The translations under genes and the position numbers were made by a program. Source: Lunularia cruciata (lineage: Eukaryota > Streptophyta > Marchantiopsida > Lunulariales > Lunulariaceae). From it: a stretch of DNA of 64,000 bases. The DNA lies in assembly GCA_948567375.1 (NCBI GenBank), contig OX419761.1, positions 32,526,243 through 32,590,242 of the forward strand, written 5' to 3'. The notes below the pieces were generated by a model. That model did not search any database and was not told the origin of the DNA. It saw only the letters and a program-made list of their open reading frames with translations. Shown here in pieces: positions 1 to 11,900 of this stretch (position 1 is the first letter of the stretch; each line of letters starts with the position of its first letter).

Positions 1-900
1 TCTCAAGGTTAAGAAATTTCTTGTACCAAGCTATCAATTCGATTGAGATAGTTCATTTGAAGCCCTTGTACTTTTTTCAATAAGGAATCATCCATGAAAA
101 GAGTAATTCTTGAGTCTAGAATATAGATTTGAGTGAATTGAGGGATTTTTTTTAAACTAGTTGGAGAAGGAAATCTAAGAAAATGAATTATAGACTTATC
201 TTTCATATTGCTATTGGTAGAAGCTAATGGATTAAAGAAAAATAAAGTACCTCCCTATTTTTAGGATGTAGACTTGGAAAGAAATAGTCTTGTTAGATCC
301 AAGAGAAACTCAAAGTTTACTTTCACCATTCATTATTGTTTAAATAAGGTTAAAGTTAAGAAAATGATATTGAGGTGGTAGAATTGCAAAATGTGTGAAC
401 TAGTATAAATTGAGGCCTTGTTTAAAATTTTGAAATCCAACTATAGGTAAAATCAAGGAGTAGATTGAATGATGAGTGATACAATTAACTTACTACAATC
501 TTAGGGATATCTTGGATGGACCAATACAATCCAAAGATAGGTTAGAAGTACATGACAATTCATGGAGATAAAGTTAGATCACCTAGTAGAAATTTGCTCT
601 TATTTTTCATAGGTTATATTTTGTATGATAAACATGTATATCTATTAGAGTTAACAAGAAATAAAATCACCACTAAGGAAAATTTTGAGATTCTTAAAGA
701 ATTAAGAAATATGATAGAGAATACAAGTATTCTAAAATGATTTTTGAGCTGATCTATCATCATGGAAAATGGTGGATCACACTATTGAAATCTTGATAGA
801 GAGTAAATCACCTTTAAAGCTCCATAGAAGTTAGTTCTTAATGAGCTAGAAGAATATAAAGGTTAAGTGAAATAATTTTTTGAGAAAAGATTCTTCAACC
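1..900. other. AT-rich stretch, no gene seen
   Basis: Only short open frames of about 60 codons occur here, and none shows a recognisable domain. The base composition is strongly AT-rich. The right end may already belong to the decayed chromovirus that follows. I see no RNA gene and no promoter I would defend. Confidence 0.5.
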
Positions 901-2750
901 AAGCATGCACATGTATGGACCTCTATTCTTGTTTATGGAGAAGAAAGACAAGATATAAGGATTTGTATTGATTATTATGCACTAATTCAACAAGGAATCA
1001 AGAACAAATTTCCTTATTTATGATAGATTTCTTGTTTGATCAAATTCAAGGTACTAAATACTTCATGCATGTAAACCAAGAGAAGATAAAATAAAATTTA
1101 AACAAAATCAAATAAAATTTAAATAAATGTGAAAATGAAATAGATGAGAATATCCCAAAGACAAGATTATGCATAAGATATAATCATTTGGAGTATATGG
1201 TGATACTCTTTTATCTCATACCTACATTTATGAAATTGATGAAAATTCTTTTTAACTATATTCATATCATCCTATCATTGTGTTTATGGATGAAATTTAG
1301 TTACTATTATATCTTAGAAGATAAATAAAAATACCATACTGTGTAAGTTGTTCATATTCTAAGAAAAAATAGATTTTATGCAAAGGCTTCAAAATATGAG
1401 TTTTATAAATGTGAGGTTGACTATATAAGTCATATAGTGAGTATAGAAGCTATTTATTTCATGAATGATAATGTATAACTAATCCAAAAGTGGTTCATAT
1501 ATGAGTATCAAACCTAACCAAAGATTTCTCTAAGATTGATAGAATTTTATTATGTATTTTCAAATCATTTTCTAGGCATGCATAAGGCTAACATTCCACC
1601 TAATAAAGGACAAACATGGAAAATAGAGTACAATGCAAGATTTTGCCTTAAAGCATACAAGAGATGTATTATTCATTGATATTATTCTCAAGTGAAAAAA
1701 TCCAAATAAGTATATTAAACTTTCTATAGATGCACGTGGATCAAATATTATGAGGGTAGTTCAATGAGAGTGGGAGGTTAGTGGCACCCAATTGATTTAA
1801 TTTTATGAAATTTACTTCCCTTGAGGTATAAAAATCCATATAAATATTATCATTTCAAACTATGTCATTCACACACTTATCATAATATAACAAGTAAATC
1901 TTCAAAATTACTTAAGAGACATTTTTTGACAATTAAAAATGTATAAAGTGAAGTATGTCTATTGATCATCAACTCAAGGTGATTGGCAAAAATAAAGAGA
2001 ATCATCATCTATATATCGGCTATAATATTTATATATTTATATAGCTCACTTCAAGTGGTGGGCAAGTAGAGAGAGCAAAAGAAAATTATTGAAGATTTTG
2101 TGTAAGCATTTACCTTGAAGGAAAGACAAATATGCAATACCTAACATTGATTTTTTGTGTTATAACACTATGAATGCATCTAAAGATCATACTCTTCTTT
2201 CATTTGATGTATGGTAAAGATCAATCTACATCATCTTAATTTAATATAATAGGAAGATTACATGACAGATCAACGTTACAAAACTTGTCAAGTGTATAGA
2301 TGAGATCCTTAGAGAATTTTAACATGTAGATAAAATCTTAAAAAGATGAACATAAAATCTTTGATATCAAAAGATTGAATACTTGATCCAATAGAAACTG
2401 AGGAACATATGAACCTCTGACTCATCTACCCAATAACTCATCATTGTAAATTGTAGACCTTTGAGGAAGAAGCTTTGACTTCTACAAGGAGAAAATTTTC
2501 AGTATCTTCTTTTAGTTAATTACTGACAAAAGATTTAACTAAAGGTAGAGTTCTCATCTAGGATATCTTTTAATAAAGTATTTAGCAAAGACTTGTGTGT
2601 GAAGTCTTTGAGTGAAGTATTTGTTGGATATGCTAGTCATTCTTGTCTTATATCCTATAACATCAGCATATAAGAGAGATGATGAATGGTACTTGTTGTA
2701 GCCCTATAGTAGATAAAGAAGGGAGAGTTATTCTTAGGGATATCTTACCT
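900..2750 (+). mobile_element. Decayed Ty3/gypsy chromovirus pol remnant
   Basis: Translated plus-strand pieces keep the order and flavour of a chromovirus polymerase. Near 960-1080 a reverse-transcriptase block reads like RICIDYYALIQ, then DFLFDQIQGTKYF. Near 1190-1290 are the equivalents of the [10 protein letters not shown] and VIVFIDDI blocks. Near 1700-1800 is an RNase H start resembling KLSIDARGSN. Near 2050-2180 is an integrase piece matching the QTERAN to AYNN block of element F in this window. No long open frame survives and no LTRs were found, so this is an old, much broken relic with many breaks. The family assignment rests on order and block similarity to F; the limits are approximate. 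Confidence 0.6.
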
Positions 2751-3036
2751 TTTGAGTTCATCTTAGAGAATTCTTTATGTGTTCCCAAGTTAGAATAGAA
2801 TTTCATGAAGAAAACATAGTTTTCCAAGTTTTAGAGCAAGATTAGTAATAGCTCATACCATCCATTTTAGTCATTTGTTGCTTCATTAATTCTTTCATTT
2901 TTCACTTTTTACTGGCTTAGAGCAATTACATCCTTGTTTTGGTATTTTTTTCCAACTCTCAAAGCCTAGTAGTGCAAGCAATTGTATATAATTTATGCCT
3001 CATATCCGCTTACTCTCTCAAAGAGACTTATAGATC

Positions 3037-3097
<61 letters not shown>

Positions 3098-4159
3098 ATT
3101 AGTGAGTATTTATATAGATTTTATCAATATTTCCCCATATAATTTATGCACATTATAATTTACAATTATTATTCTTGACTTATTAACTAATTTTGTAGAG
3201 ATTTGAGCATCTTTGGACATTCATATTGATTAAGTATTGTCTATATAGATTATTATACATTTTTTCTTTCTTTATTTTTTGCTCTTTGCAATAAGGACAT
3301 CAGTTATCTCTATCAAGTGCAATTTTTTGGTGGATCCCCATAAAGATAATATTTTTTGCATAGTCTTCTTCACTTCTTTGAGACAGGTAATAACCAACTT
3401 TTATCATGTAGCCGTATTTTTTTTTCAGAACATTGATATTTGGGCCTATTAGAGAATGTATATGAAGCCTTGTTTGTTCTAGTGCATGTTTGGAGATCTT
3501 AGCTTTATGACTTTAGATGCCTAGATTGCAAGCTCAGAATATACAAGCTATCTTCATTTATTTGTTTTTTTTTCCAGTTCTTAATGGGAAAATTTCAAGG
3601 TGTTAGGCCCACCATTAGATTTGTGTGGCTCTTTTATCTCTGGCACCCTTATTTAGGATATTATTTGAAACCAATACATTGGTTTAGGACATTGTTTGAA
3701 ACACATGCTTCTCCATTTGGGGAATAGATGGATGACTTAATCCATTTTAGAAATTTCTATTTTCCTATAGCCTTCCATCTTTTATTACTGCATCTTCCCA
3801 TTCATAGTTGTATCATATATCTGCATTTTTCACATTACTATAAGACACACTTTGTTTACACTATTAGAGCTTGATATATTTCCACAACTTCAAGATGAGT
3901 GGTATGGGATGCAAAAAAGCTTCCCTGTTTTTATTTTATAAATTTTTTTTATCTTGAGGAAGATATAGTATTATAGGATATAAGTCCACCAGCATTTCTG
4001 AGGAGCATGTACCAGGTGACTCCTTTGTTAACCTAATTGCCCTTATACTAGGATATTCTGTTTCTCATTATCAATTATTGCACTAGACTTAAACAAACCT
4101 GATTCTAAGCAATATTTCTATATGTGACATATTATTATTAATTAAAAATATTATATATT
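2751..4159. other. Unassigned AT-rich stretch
   Basis: Apart from the TA microsatellite I see no coding or repeat structure I can name. The only open frame of note includes the translated microsatellite itself. Parts may be decayed LTR or 3' sequence of the upstream chromovirus relic. Confidence 0.4.
3044..3094. repeat. (TA)n microsatellite
   Basis: About 51 bp of uninterrupted TA dinucleotide repeat in an AT-rich setting. It is likely to be length-polymorphic. It also produces an artificial run of alternating Ile and Tyr in one open frame, which should not be taken as a protein. Confidence 0.97.
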
Positions 4160-4210
4160 AATTTATAATATGTATACCTTAAAAATATTAAGGTATACAT
4201 ATTATAAATT
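4160..4210. repeat. Perfect 23-bp inverted repeat, 5-nt loop
   Basis: Arms 4160-4182 and 4188-4210 are exact reverse complements and enclose the loop AAATA. The arms are AT-rich and contain GTATACC/GGTATAC. A perfect arm of this length suggests either a recent foldback or an inverted duplication, or a hairpin kept by selection. No terminator-like context or neighbouring gene explains it. Confidence 0.9.
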
Positions 4211-4300
4211 GTAGCTTGGGTGGAGAGCACATTACAGTACATGATCTGGTTAGATGTAAAGATATTATGGTTTACAAATTTAGTTTCAAATCAGATAATT

Positions 4301-4505
4301 GTTAGACGTATGATGTCTATCCCTATGAGGTTTAAAGCGAACATTATGACTTTCATAGATGAGAACTGCATATCTTTTGCTGTGGTAATGGCCAATCTCC
4401 TACAAACATAAGTCTCCACAAATTAGGGTGAAATAGAGTACTGGTTAGGTTTATCACCATCCCTTCAAGGGTTAGAATTAACAATATGATTTTCATTGAT
4501 GAGAA
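4301..4505 (+). repeat. Diverged direct repeat, coding-like
   Basis: Two related blocks of about 53 bp lie at 4313-4365 and 4453-4505, about 140 bp apart. Read on the plus strand they give two similar peptides, with shared pattern IP-R---N-M-FIDEN followed by a leucine-rich tail (VMANLL versus LVAHLL). Conservation at the peptide level suggests an old tandem duplication within a coding sequence. I do not recognise the family, and the surrounding sequence has no long open frame. Confidence 0.45.
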
Positions 4506-4602
4506 TCATCCACTAATTGACCTTCTGGTTGCCCACCTTCTCAAAGAAAGTTCCTTGCACGAGAGACTACATACGTAAGGGCAGAGACTATCATTGTTGC
4601 CA

Positions 4603-4648
4603 AGGCGTGTAGCAAAACATAGTATTCCTATGTTTTTACTACACGCCT
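4603..4648. repeat. Hairpin 1 (20-bp arms)
   Basis: Arms 4603-4622 and 4628-4648 pair along their whole length with one mismatch and one extra base, around the loop TATTC. The arm begins AGGCGTGTAG. It lies 42 bp upstream of a second, longer hairpin. Confidence 0.85.
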
Positions 4649-4690
4649 AATGTACGTTCATAGCATTGGATAATTTTTGGCTATCTAACC

Positions 4691-4758
4691 TTGAGCTACC
4701 CCATAAAATGAGATCAGCAAGGGATTCCTTGCTGGTCTCATTTTATGGGGTAGCTCAA
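4691..4758. repeat. Hairpin 2 (32-bp arms, 4-nt loop)
   Basis: Arms 4691-4722 and 4727-4758 are reverse complements with a single mismatch, around the loop GATT. The arm begins TTGAGCTACCCC. A transcript from either strand would fold into a long, nearly perfect stem of the kind cut by Dicer-like enzymes. It could equally be a small foldback element or MITE-like relic. No flanking target duplication was evident. Confidence 0.88.
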
Positions 4759-7241
4759 AGTTTTTGGAAGAGATTAGCCGAATCAATTTTATAGACCGCC
4801 TTCTTCTCAGATTTTAGACAGAGTCTGATCCACGTTACAAGTTCCAAGAACTTTGGGTCCTCGTAAGTGTGGAGTCGCAACAGGAGCTCCGTTCTCAACT
4901 AGAGTATTTCCATATCCCTTGTCAATATATCTTTGTCAATATATCATCACAACACTCAACATGTACATTGATTCACAGTCTCTTTCCCTTCGCTATTTGT
5001 TTAGTCCTTACTTGGACTTGGTCCTCTTGATATGACTTCGTGATCTTTTCTGGTATGTATTATATACAGCTTCGTACTCCTTTCTCTTCCCTTCTTGCCG
5101 TACATTACTTCATAGTGTAGTGTGTGTTAGACGAATGGAAGTCATGGACATTTGTGCAGTAGGTTCCATGGCGCATCGCCCGATCTAGAATATGCAGGAG
5201 CGCAGGGGCATACTCAAATAAATATGTGTAAATATATGCTGCGGAGTATAGATGCTGTCAAGGACGAGGAGGAGTTGTTCGCCAGGAAGGATTCCCCGGT
5301 AGGTTTTCCATTCCCGCCCTCTTACATCCTGCACCGATTGTACTACCATGCTGTTTTACCTCGAAGCCAGGCTCGCCATTACTGTAGATATGGACATCGG
5401 CGAACCGGACCAGATGGAATGACGCCATCGACCTGATTCGGATAAAGAAGTGATCGTTGGGAGGAAAAGACAGAGGGTGAAACGAAATTGCCTACCGCCG
5501 ACTAAAGGTATAGACCCTGTGTACATCCTTCAACTCCTATTTCATACCTCCTTTCCAAATGGAAAACTACAACCTGGTAAGTGGACTTACGGTTGATGGG
5601 GTATTCAAATCGTTCGCGTTCTCTACGCGGTCGCCTTTTTCTTGAAAGAGGACTGGTCCCAATGGCGTTCATGGCAAGAGAAAGGAAATCCAGGTGTCAT
5701 AACGAGAGGGCTCATCAATTAATTTAGGTGCGGTAGGGCAAATTTCTCGTATAGACTCTATTAGGGCTTAGCTCCATGTTAATTTTGTTTTTTTTTCCTC
5801 TCTTTTATAGGGCTTGATGGGTTTTCCCATCCTTCGTTTTTCCTACGCGATAGCTTTTTACTTTAAATTAACTCATCATAATCCTTTGAAACTGGCACTG
5901 GATTTCCCTAAGGCAGTGAAAAGTAAAGAACATCCTGCACGCTACGGCCGACGGAGGCGTATTATTGTATGCTATTACAAGCCTTCCAGCCGACTCTGGT
6001 AGTTCCTTCAATCAATCTCTCACTCGATACAAGATGAAATACTGAATCTCACGTTTGTCTCTCTGTACGGAATTTGACAAACAAACTCCAGCTTTGAGAA
6101 ATTCTGGAAGGTTACTAAGCCAAGCGAGAGTGTTGCTGAGGTCTGTTTAAGTTGGGAAGTTTGATTTTGGTGAGGAGAGTAGTAGGCATGTCCCTTCCTA
6201 TCCAAAAGAGAAGCAGCAGGCATGTTTCATATTCAGAATGTGTACAGCACAGTAGTGGACACAAGCCAAACCTGAATTGCATCACAATGTTGAAAAATCA
6301 AATTATTGCAGACCCGTACCTGGCGTCAGGCCTAGGCTGGTTACGATCATCGTCCACTATTCAACCCGAAAACTGAGTGTAGGGGTGGAATCGAAGTGGA
6401 TTCATTCATGCTTCCCGCAACCCCATTTAACAAGGTCAACGACACAGATTGGTTCTTTTAATAGTACTCTAACCGTTTTCGAGTTCGAAAAGGAGAAAGA
6501 CGCGTGTACTCCCGCTGCTTGGTCGTAAGCCACCCACTCACTTCCTCATTACTTACACATACAGCAGCTCGGACATTAGGGGGTACCCTAAACTTGACGG
6601 GTACCTTTAAATATCTGGAAATAATTTTACGGGTCGTTCATGAAATATTTATGAGTATTGGAGTTTGGACTGTGAGATGGTTTTACGTGGAGAGAATGGA
6701 CTTGGTAAAATTTTACATATATCTTTTCTTTTTCCTGTAAAATTGGGTGGATCTTAACAGTTATCTTGTTATTCCAATTAAATTTTAGTAAATACTTATT
6801 TCAAATATTAATGCATTCACCATTTCAAAGTTGAAGCCAGGCAGATATGGAGGTTTTGAGGAGATAGGCAGAGATTGAAGAATATGGACGATCCTTTGTG
6901 TGCACAATTCAGAGTTCAGAGGGCCGGTGACATCCCTCTCTTCATGTGTATGTTTGAAATGTGACATTTCTTAGGTCTAGAGGTGTTGGTAGGTGTTAAC
7001 AAGAGAGAGCTTGATAAACAAAATTAGCCTCTCTCCCACCCTAGATGAGTAGTGCGAGCCGAAGTAGACCATCGTCAGCTAACTAAAAAACTAGGAAAAT
7101 CTCTCGAATAGAATATTAGAGCTGAATTAGAAGCGGATTAGAGCACAGATTTCGATGGATGGAGTGCGGATCTTTGAATTGAATTTAGTGAGGGAGAGGA
7201 GGAAGATATGATGCACCTCTTACTGAGGTGGTGAGAGTCAA
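4759..7241. other. Unassigned stretch of higher GC; possible decayed host exons
   Basis: This block is richer in CG than its surroundings. It has several open frames of 60-95 codons (for example 5152-5436, 5814-6002 and 6277-6528, all plus strand), none recognisable. A pyrimidine-rich run ending in TATAG at about 5786-5812 resembles a plant 3' splice site. Two 40-bp segments, 5609-5648 and 5829-5868, match at about 29 of 40 positions and read as similar hydrophobic peptides (VLYAVAFFL and FSYAIAFYF). A fragment of a host gene is possible but not shown. Confidence 0.3.
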
Positions 7242-7989
7242 TGTGCTCCCCACATTTTTTGGTTTTGGATAATTTTTAGTAAATTTTGAAGAAGAAGTCC
7301 GTTAGTAAAGCCTAAAGAGTGCTAAACAGGAAAGAAATAAGAAGAAGCGTGTGTTTGGGGTAAACCCGAAGTTGACTTCAGGTCAAGATCAAAGGACCCA
7401 GGAGGGACAAGACACAAAGACAAAGAAGGCAAGACTTTGGATCGGGCGGTGTGGTATGATCCAAAGAACCTGTAACAAACTTATTTGAAGTCGGCCAATC
7501 AAGAAAGTACACGGGAAGAAAGTAATGGCCTCGGGATCAAGAAGTTCTTGATAGTAATAGGAAACAACCCTACAAAATAGGTGACTGGAGAGGAGAAACA
7601 ACTGAAGAATGACAGATCAGCACAGGACTATAAAATCAAGAGTTTTGTGAGGAAGCAACACAATGTCCAGATGCTACTCTGTCCTTATTCAAAGTCAACC
7701 CAAAGTAATGCAAATTGCAGATTCGTAGGAAGAAGAGTGGGTTAGGATCTCGAGAATGATCTTCCACAAGAAGAGGGTGAGGAAACACATGATGGCACCA
7801 AAAGTGAGTAAGAAGAGTGCGGTGAGGGGACTTGCAATTTGTAGATTAGTAGTAATAGCACGGATCAAAGTCTTGGGGGGACTTTGTATCACCTTCCTGG
7901 CCTAGAACTAGAACTTCAGTTTTCTAGGTTTCATGGTAGAGATCACAACGAGCAAATGCAAGGATGAGCCAAAGCACGAGGGGAAGAGA

Positions 7990-9507
7990 GGAAATCGAGC
8001 TTGATGGACGGAGTTGGATTGGAGAGTAGACCTGGGGAGAGAGGTAGGAGAGGTCGGAGATACCACCTTCTATTGGAAGTGTGATGCTTCCAAAGAGACT
8101 GCCAAGGTGAGAACTCATTCAATCAACCTCAAACCTAGAATGGGTATAAGGTGGATAGTTATAGAGACCCCGAGTGGAGAGGGATCGTAAGTGCAATGAT
8201 GGCAATCTTTAAGCCGGAGCAAACCACCTATGTTATGATGCAACAAGCGGTGTTCTTTCACTAAATGTTTGCAAGAGAGGTAGTAGATTGGGCAAAATGT
8301 CTGCATCAAAGAGTGGGGTAGATGATTTTGGGGTGGAGAATGGATATGTTACTGCATTATTTTGTGCCCTTTGTAGTGCATTTTTTCTTTGGGTTGAGCT
8401 TGTTGACTTCAGAAGAAAGAAATTGAATGCGCTCGCACTTTCATCCGGATCTGTGGAAGGAGGCAGATGCAGATGAATGATACTATATGGAGAGGCTGCA
8501 AGATGGGGATGAGTACTACAAGAAAAGCGGGAAGGAGAGAATTGTAGCAATTGACATCCCAAGGCAAAAAAGAGAACCAAGCCTAAAAGTCGCCTTGCAA
8601 CAGTTTAGCCCCAGAAGGTGCCAAAGCTTAACCCAATGGCAGTGATGGTAAAAATGAAGGAATCAACGTCGGAATCCAAAGAAGAGTCCAAAGGGGAAAT
8701 CAAATCAAAGGGAGAAGAGTGGGGAGAAGAAGAGTTCACCCTGCAAAGTGAAGAATTGAGTAGTGGCAGTGAAGGTGAGGCGGAGGTTCAACAAATCCAA
8801 AGGCCGATGGTGGATGCAAGGAAGCCAAGTCCAGAAGTCTCTACGATTGAACGGGGAGGTGAGAAGAAGAAGGAAGAAGAAGTCATGGGATGACTACAAA
8901 CTGCCAGAGGGAAGAACAGTATGCACACAGCCAAGGTGGGGCCCAGTAAAGTTGTCACGGAAGAGGAGGAAAGCTCGAATGGAGAAACCTTGAAATTATG
9001 AAGATCACAACTTTGGAGCAAGGTGCAAGAAGTAGACTTGCTTGAAGATGAAGATGAAGGCCAAGCCAATGACAAAAAATGTGAAGAAGTGGAGTATTTG
9101 TCCAAAGTTGTGTGTCTGCTGTTGGTGTTCCTACAGCAAAAGAAAGTAGAGATTGTGAGTGCCAATCTAGATGTGTGTGATGAGTTGGCAGTAGTGAAGA
9201 AATGGAGTGCGGAAACCTCGTTGTTGAGAAGTAAGCTGACGAGGGTAGAGATGGAAGCCAAAGAACTTTGGGTTGAGGAGATTCTTCAGAGTAAGCAATT
9301 TGAAGTAATGAGGGAGGATTTAGTAAAGTGTTGTGAGGAGGCAAAGGAGATGAAAACCTTGGTTGCAATTTTGAAGGGAGAAATTGCGGATGCCCAAGTA
9401 GAGTTAATACACTCAAAGGCAAGTATAGCAGTGATGAAGCATGAGTTGGATAGTCTCAAGAAGAAGGCCACTGAGAAAGATCAAGCCTGGTAGTGAGTTA
9501 GCAAAGC
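7990..9507 (+). pseudogene. Coiled-coil coding region inside the solo C LTR, left part
   Basis: This is the plus-strand counterpart of the region at about 61.0-62.5 kb. The beginning (about 7990-8290) matches the start of that region, including the segment around GCAACAAGCGGT (QQAV). About 8620-8890 is acidic and Ser/Glu-rich with a LTLQSEE-like motif. About 9020-9490 is a long amphipathic, Lys/Glu-rich segment typical of coiled coils that ends in KDQAW, the same motif found in the other copy. The host LTR is old and this copy is broken. The D unit was inserted just after this point. Confidence 0.65.
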
Positions 9508-10086
9508 ATGGTGTCATTGGGAAAATAGCCCACGTGTACCTTTGAGGCTTTTGGTGTGATAAATATTCTTTTTCTCTTGTTGTTGTTGTAAGGAACATGG
9601 ATTTATGTCAATATGTCTTGGGTGTGGTTTTATGCTACCTTGCCGTTGGAGATATTTCCTATATTATTGTGAAGCCCGGAAAAAGTTATGGTTATTAGCT
9701 CAAGGAGTCTTTTAATGTGGCTTGAGCTAAGAAATAATGTTGGGTTACACAAGCTCAAGTTTTGTTTTATGTTATTGGAGTGAAGAGTATTTTCCTTAGT
9801 GGAGGAGCAAAAAGAGTCTTTTGAGTTGGAAATACTTTGGGAGGCTTTAGAGGAGTTTTGACACTAAAAGATTTGGGAATAACAATAGGAAAAAGTTAGA
9901 GGACAGTGAAGGAACTCAGCTTGGGAGGAGGTTTCTTTTTTGCAGGACATGACTTGGAGAGGGGTGAGAGGTTTTGGGCAGAAGGGGAAGGTTCGGGAGG
10001 AAGGAGAGCAGGGATTTTTCCGAGGGGTTTTCTTTTTTTTTGGTTTAGTTTTGTGAGTGATAGGGAACAAAGAGGGAGAGCTGGCC

Positions 10087-10776
10087 TGTAACACCCATTT
10101 GTGCATGTGTGTGGTATTGTGATATTTAGTTTGGTATTACAAGTACTTGAGAGATATTATTTATATAGAGATAAAGGATGGTTCTACATTAGTCATGATT
10201 AGCTAGAGTTAATCATAGCTAAGATAGAGGGGACCTTACTTTAGAGGAGGTGGAAAAGATGAGCACCACTATTTTGGATTCTAGTGTGTTGACTTGGTAT
10301 TATTCCTAGGTATTTGGCTTTGAGGAAAAAGTTGAGAACTCTTGGGCCCGCAAGCCTTTTTTTTTTAGATTCTTCTATAGTCCAAGGATAGCCCATGTGA
10401 AGGAATCCTTGACTTAGTGGTTGGGTCAAGATAAGATCACATGCTAGTGGAATAGGCCCATGTGAATGGATATCCCTTTCTACTTTTTGACTTTGCTTGA
10501 CTTTTAGCCTAGTAACTTGAGTTACTCTAGTAATTAGTAACTTTGGTGCGTAACTACTTCACAAGTATATAAACAAGGGGTGAGGAAGTACTCATCATCC
10601 TTTCATTGCAACTATCTCTCTCTCATTGAGTTCTCTAGTGAGCAATATCTTGAGTCTTGGAGTGTTAACCTTGGAGGAGTATGATGGAGTTGGGGTTTCT
10701 TGCCTTTTTAGTCCATGGTGTGCTACCATAATAGCCATCAGAGGTTCATCCTGAGTGAGAGACAGGCCGGCTCATA
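10087..10776 (+). mobile_element. Solo family-A LTR
   Basis: This unit is exactly 690 bp, like both LTRs of E1. It begins TGTAACACCC and ends GGCCGGCTCATA. The flanks are GGCC (10083-10086) and GACC (10777-10780), which fit a 4-bp duplication with one later change. A TATATAAA box lies at 10566-10573, in the same place as in E1. It is inserted in D unit 1 and is therefore younger than that insertion. Confidence 0.9.
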
Positions 10777-10842
10777 GACCTGTGACAGAGAAGTAGGGGG
10801 ATGCATTGGTAGTTTGGTAAGGGCTGGCCTGTGACCCAAAAA

Positions 10843-10905
10843 ATAATAATTTAAATAAAAAAAACTAAAAAAAAATAAAAAAAAAATAAAAAAAATTAAA
10901 ATCAA
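10843..10905. repeat. A-rich low-complexity tract
   Basis: A run of A interrupted by single T, C or TT within D unit 1, just to the right of the solo A LTR. It is probably an expanded internal A-rich tract and not the tail of a LINE or SINE, because no retroposon body or flanking duplication accompanies it. Confidence 0.7.
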
Positions 10906-11099
10906 AAGGGAGACATGAAGGGTTTCTTAAGAAGACAGAAGATGAGGGATCAGGAACAAAAGACAGAGGATCAAAGGAGCAGAGTGTGGATAGGACATGG
11001 CAATGACGAGGGAAGGAGAGAAGTATCAAAGGATTTTGGGAGTTGTCAGGAAAGTGGAATTTTGAAAGTGTTTTGTAGGGCAAAGAACTCTCAAAGAAA

Positions 11100-11900
11100 G
11101 GTATGGGGAGAAATGTTTTTGGGAGAGTTTTGGCTGAGGATAGAGGGCAACAAGGAGATTTTTGAGTTAGGAAGGTTGGCCTGGATAGGAAGTGGAGAGA
11201 AATGTTTTTGGGAGATGTTTGGCTGATCACAGAGGGCAATAAGGAGAGTTTTGAGTTAGGAAGGTTGGTCTGGACAGGAACTGAGGAGAAATGTTTTGGG
11301 AGATGTCTGGCTGAGGATAGAGGGCAGTAAGGAGGATTTTGAGTTAGAGATCTTGTGGTTGGACACGAAGGAACTTGGAGAGAAAATGATTTGAGAGAAG
11401 AATTTCACAAGTATGCCTTGAGGTGCAGGGCAAGAGAGGATTTTGATAGGTATGGCTTGAGATTGTGAACATCAAAAGGGAAATTTTTGCAGGCAAGTAT
11501 GGCTTGAGATTGTGAAGGCCAGAAAGGAGAATATTTGAATTGCCTTGGGCAAGACAGTGGGAGAGGGAAGAAGGGCAGTGCATGAATTTCAAATTGAGAT
11601 AGGGTGTGCAAGAGAGTGGAAATCTTTGAAGTGCTTTTGTGTAGGATAGTGGGAGAGGAAAATAGGAATGTACATGAATTTTAGAATTGAGATAGGGTGT
11701 GTAGGAGAAGAGAAATTTAGAAGTGCTTTGGCTGGACAGTGGGAGAGGAAAGCAGGGCTGTGTAGAATTTTCAAAGTGAGATAGGGTGTGCAGGAGAAGA
11801 GAAATTTAGAAGTGCTTTGGGCTGGATAGTGGGAGAGGGAAGTACGGCTGTGCAAGAAATTTTGAAGTGAGTTGAGGTGGTAGTGGACAGTGGAAGGTGT
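11100..11900. repeat. Degenerate tandem arrays, about 90-bp period, in D unit 1
   Basis: The landmark GAGAAATGTTTT(T)GGGAGA recurs near 11108, 11198 and 11287. The landmark AGTGGGAGAGG recurs near 11556, 11648, 11738 and 11828. Both series have a spacing of 90-92 bp although their unit sequences differ. The arrays are purine-rich on the plus strand. The period matches the 89-bp array in D unit 2. Confidence 0.8.

Noticed and set aside
2939-3142. Plus-strand open frame of 67 codons
   Set aside because: Its core is the translated TA microsatellite (alternating Ile and Tyr).
5152-5436. 94-codon plus-strand frame as a host gene
   Set aside because: No domain, no clear start context and no splice evidence; it is kept only as part of an unassigned higher-GC stretch.
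8233-9422. Minus-strand open frames of 115-157 codons
   Set aside because: They lie opposite the plus-strand coiled-coil region. A Lys/Glu-rich coding strand gives Leu/Ser/Phe-rich open frames on its complement, and no domain is visible.
10843-10905. A-rich tract as the tail of a LINE or SINE
   Set aside because: No retroposon body, internal Pol III boxes or flanking duplication was seen; the tract lies inside a D unit.
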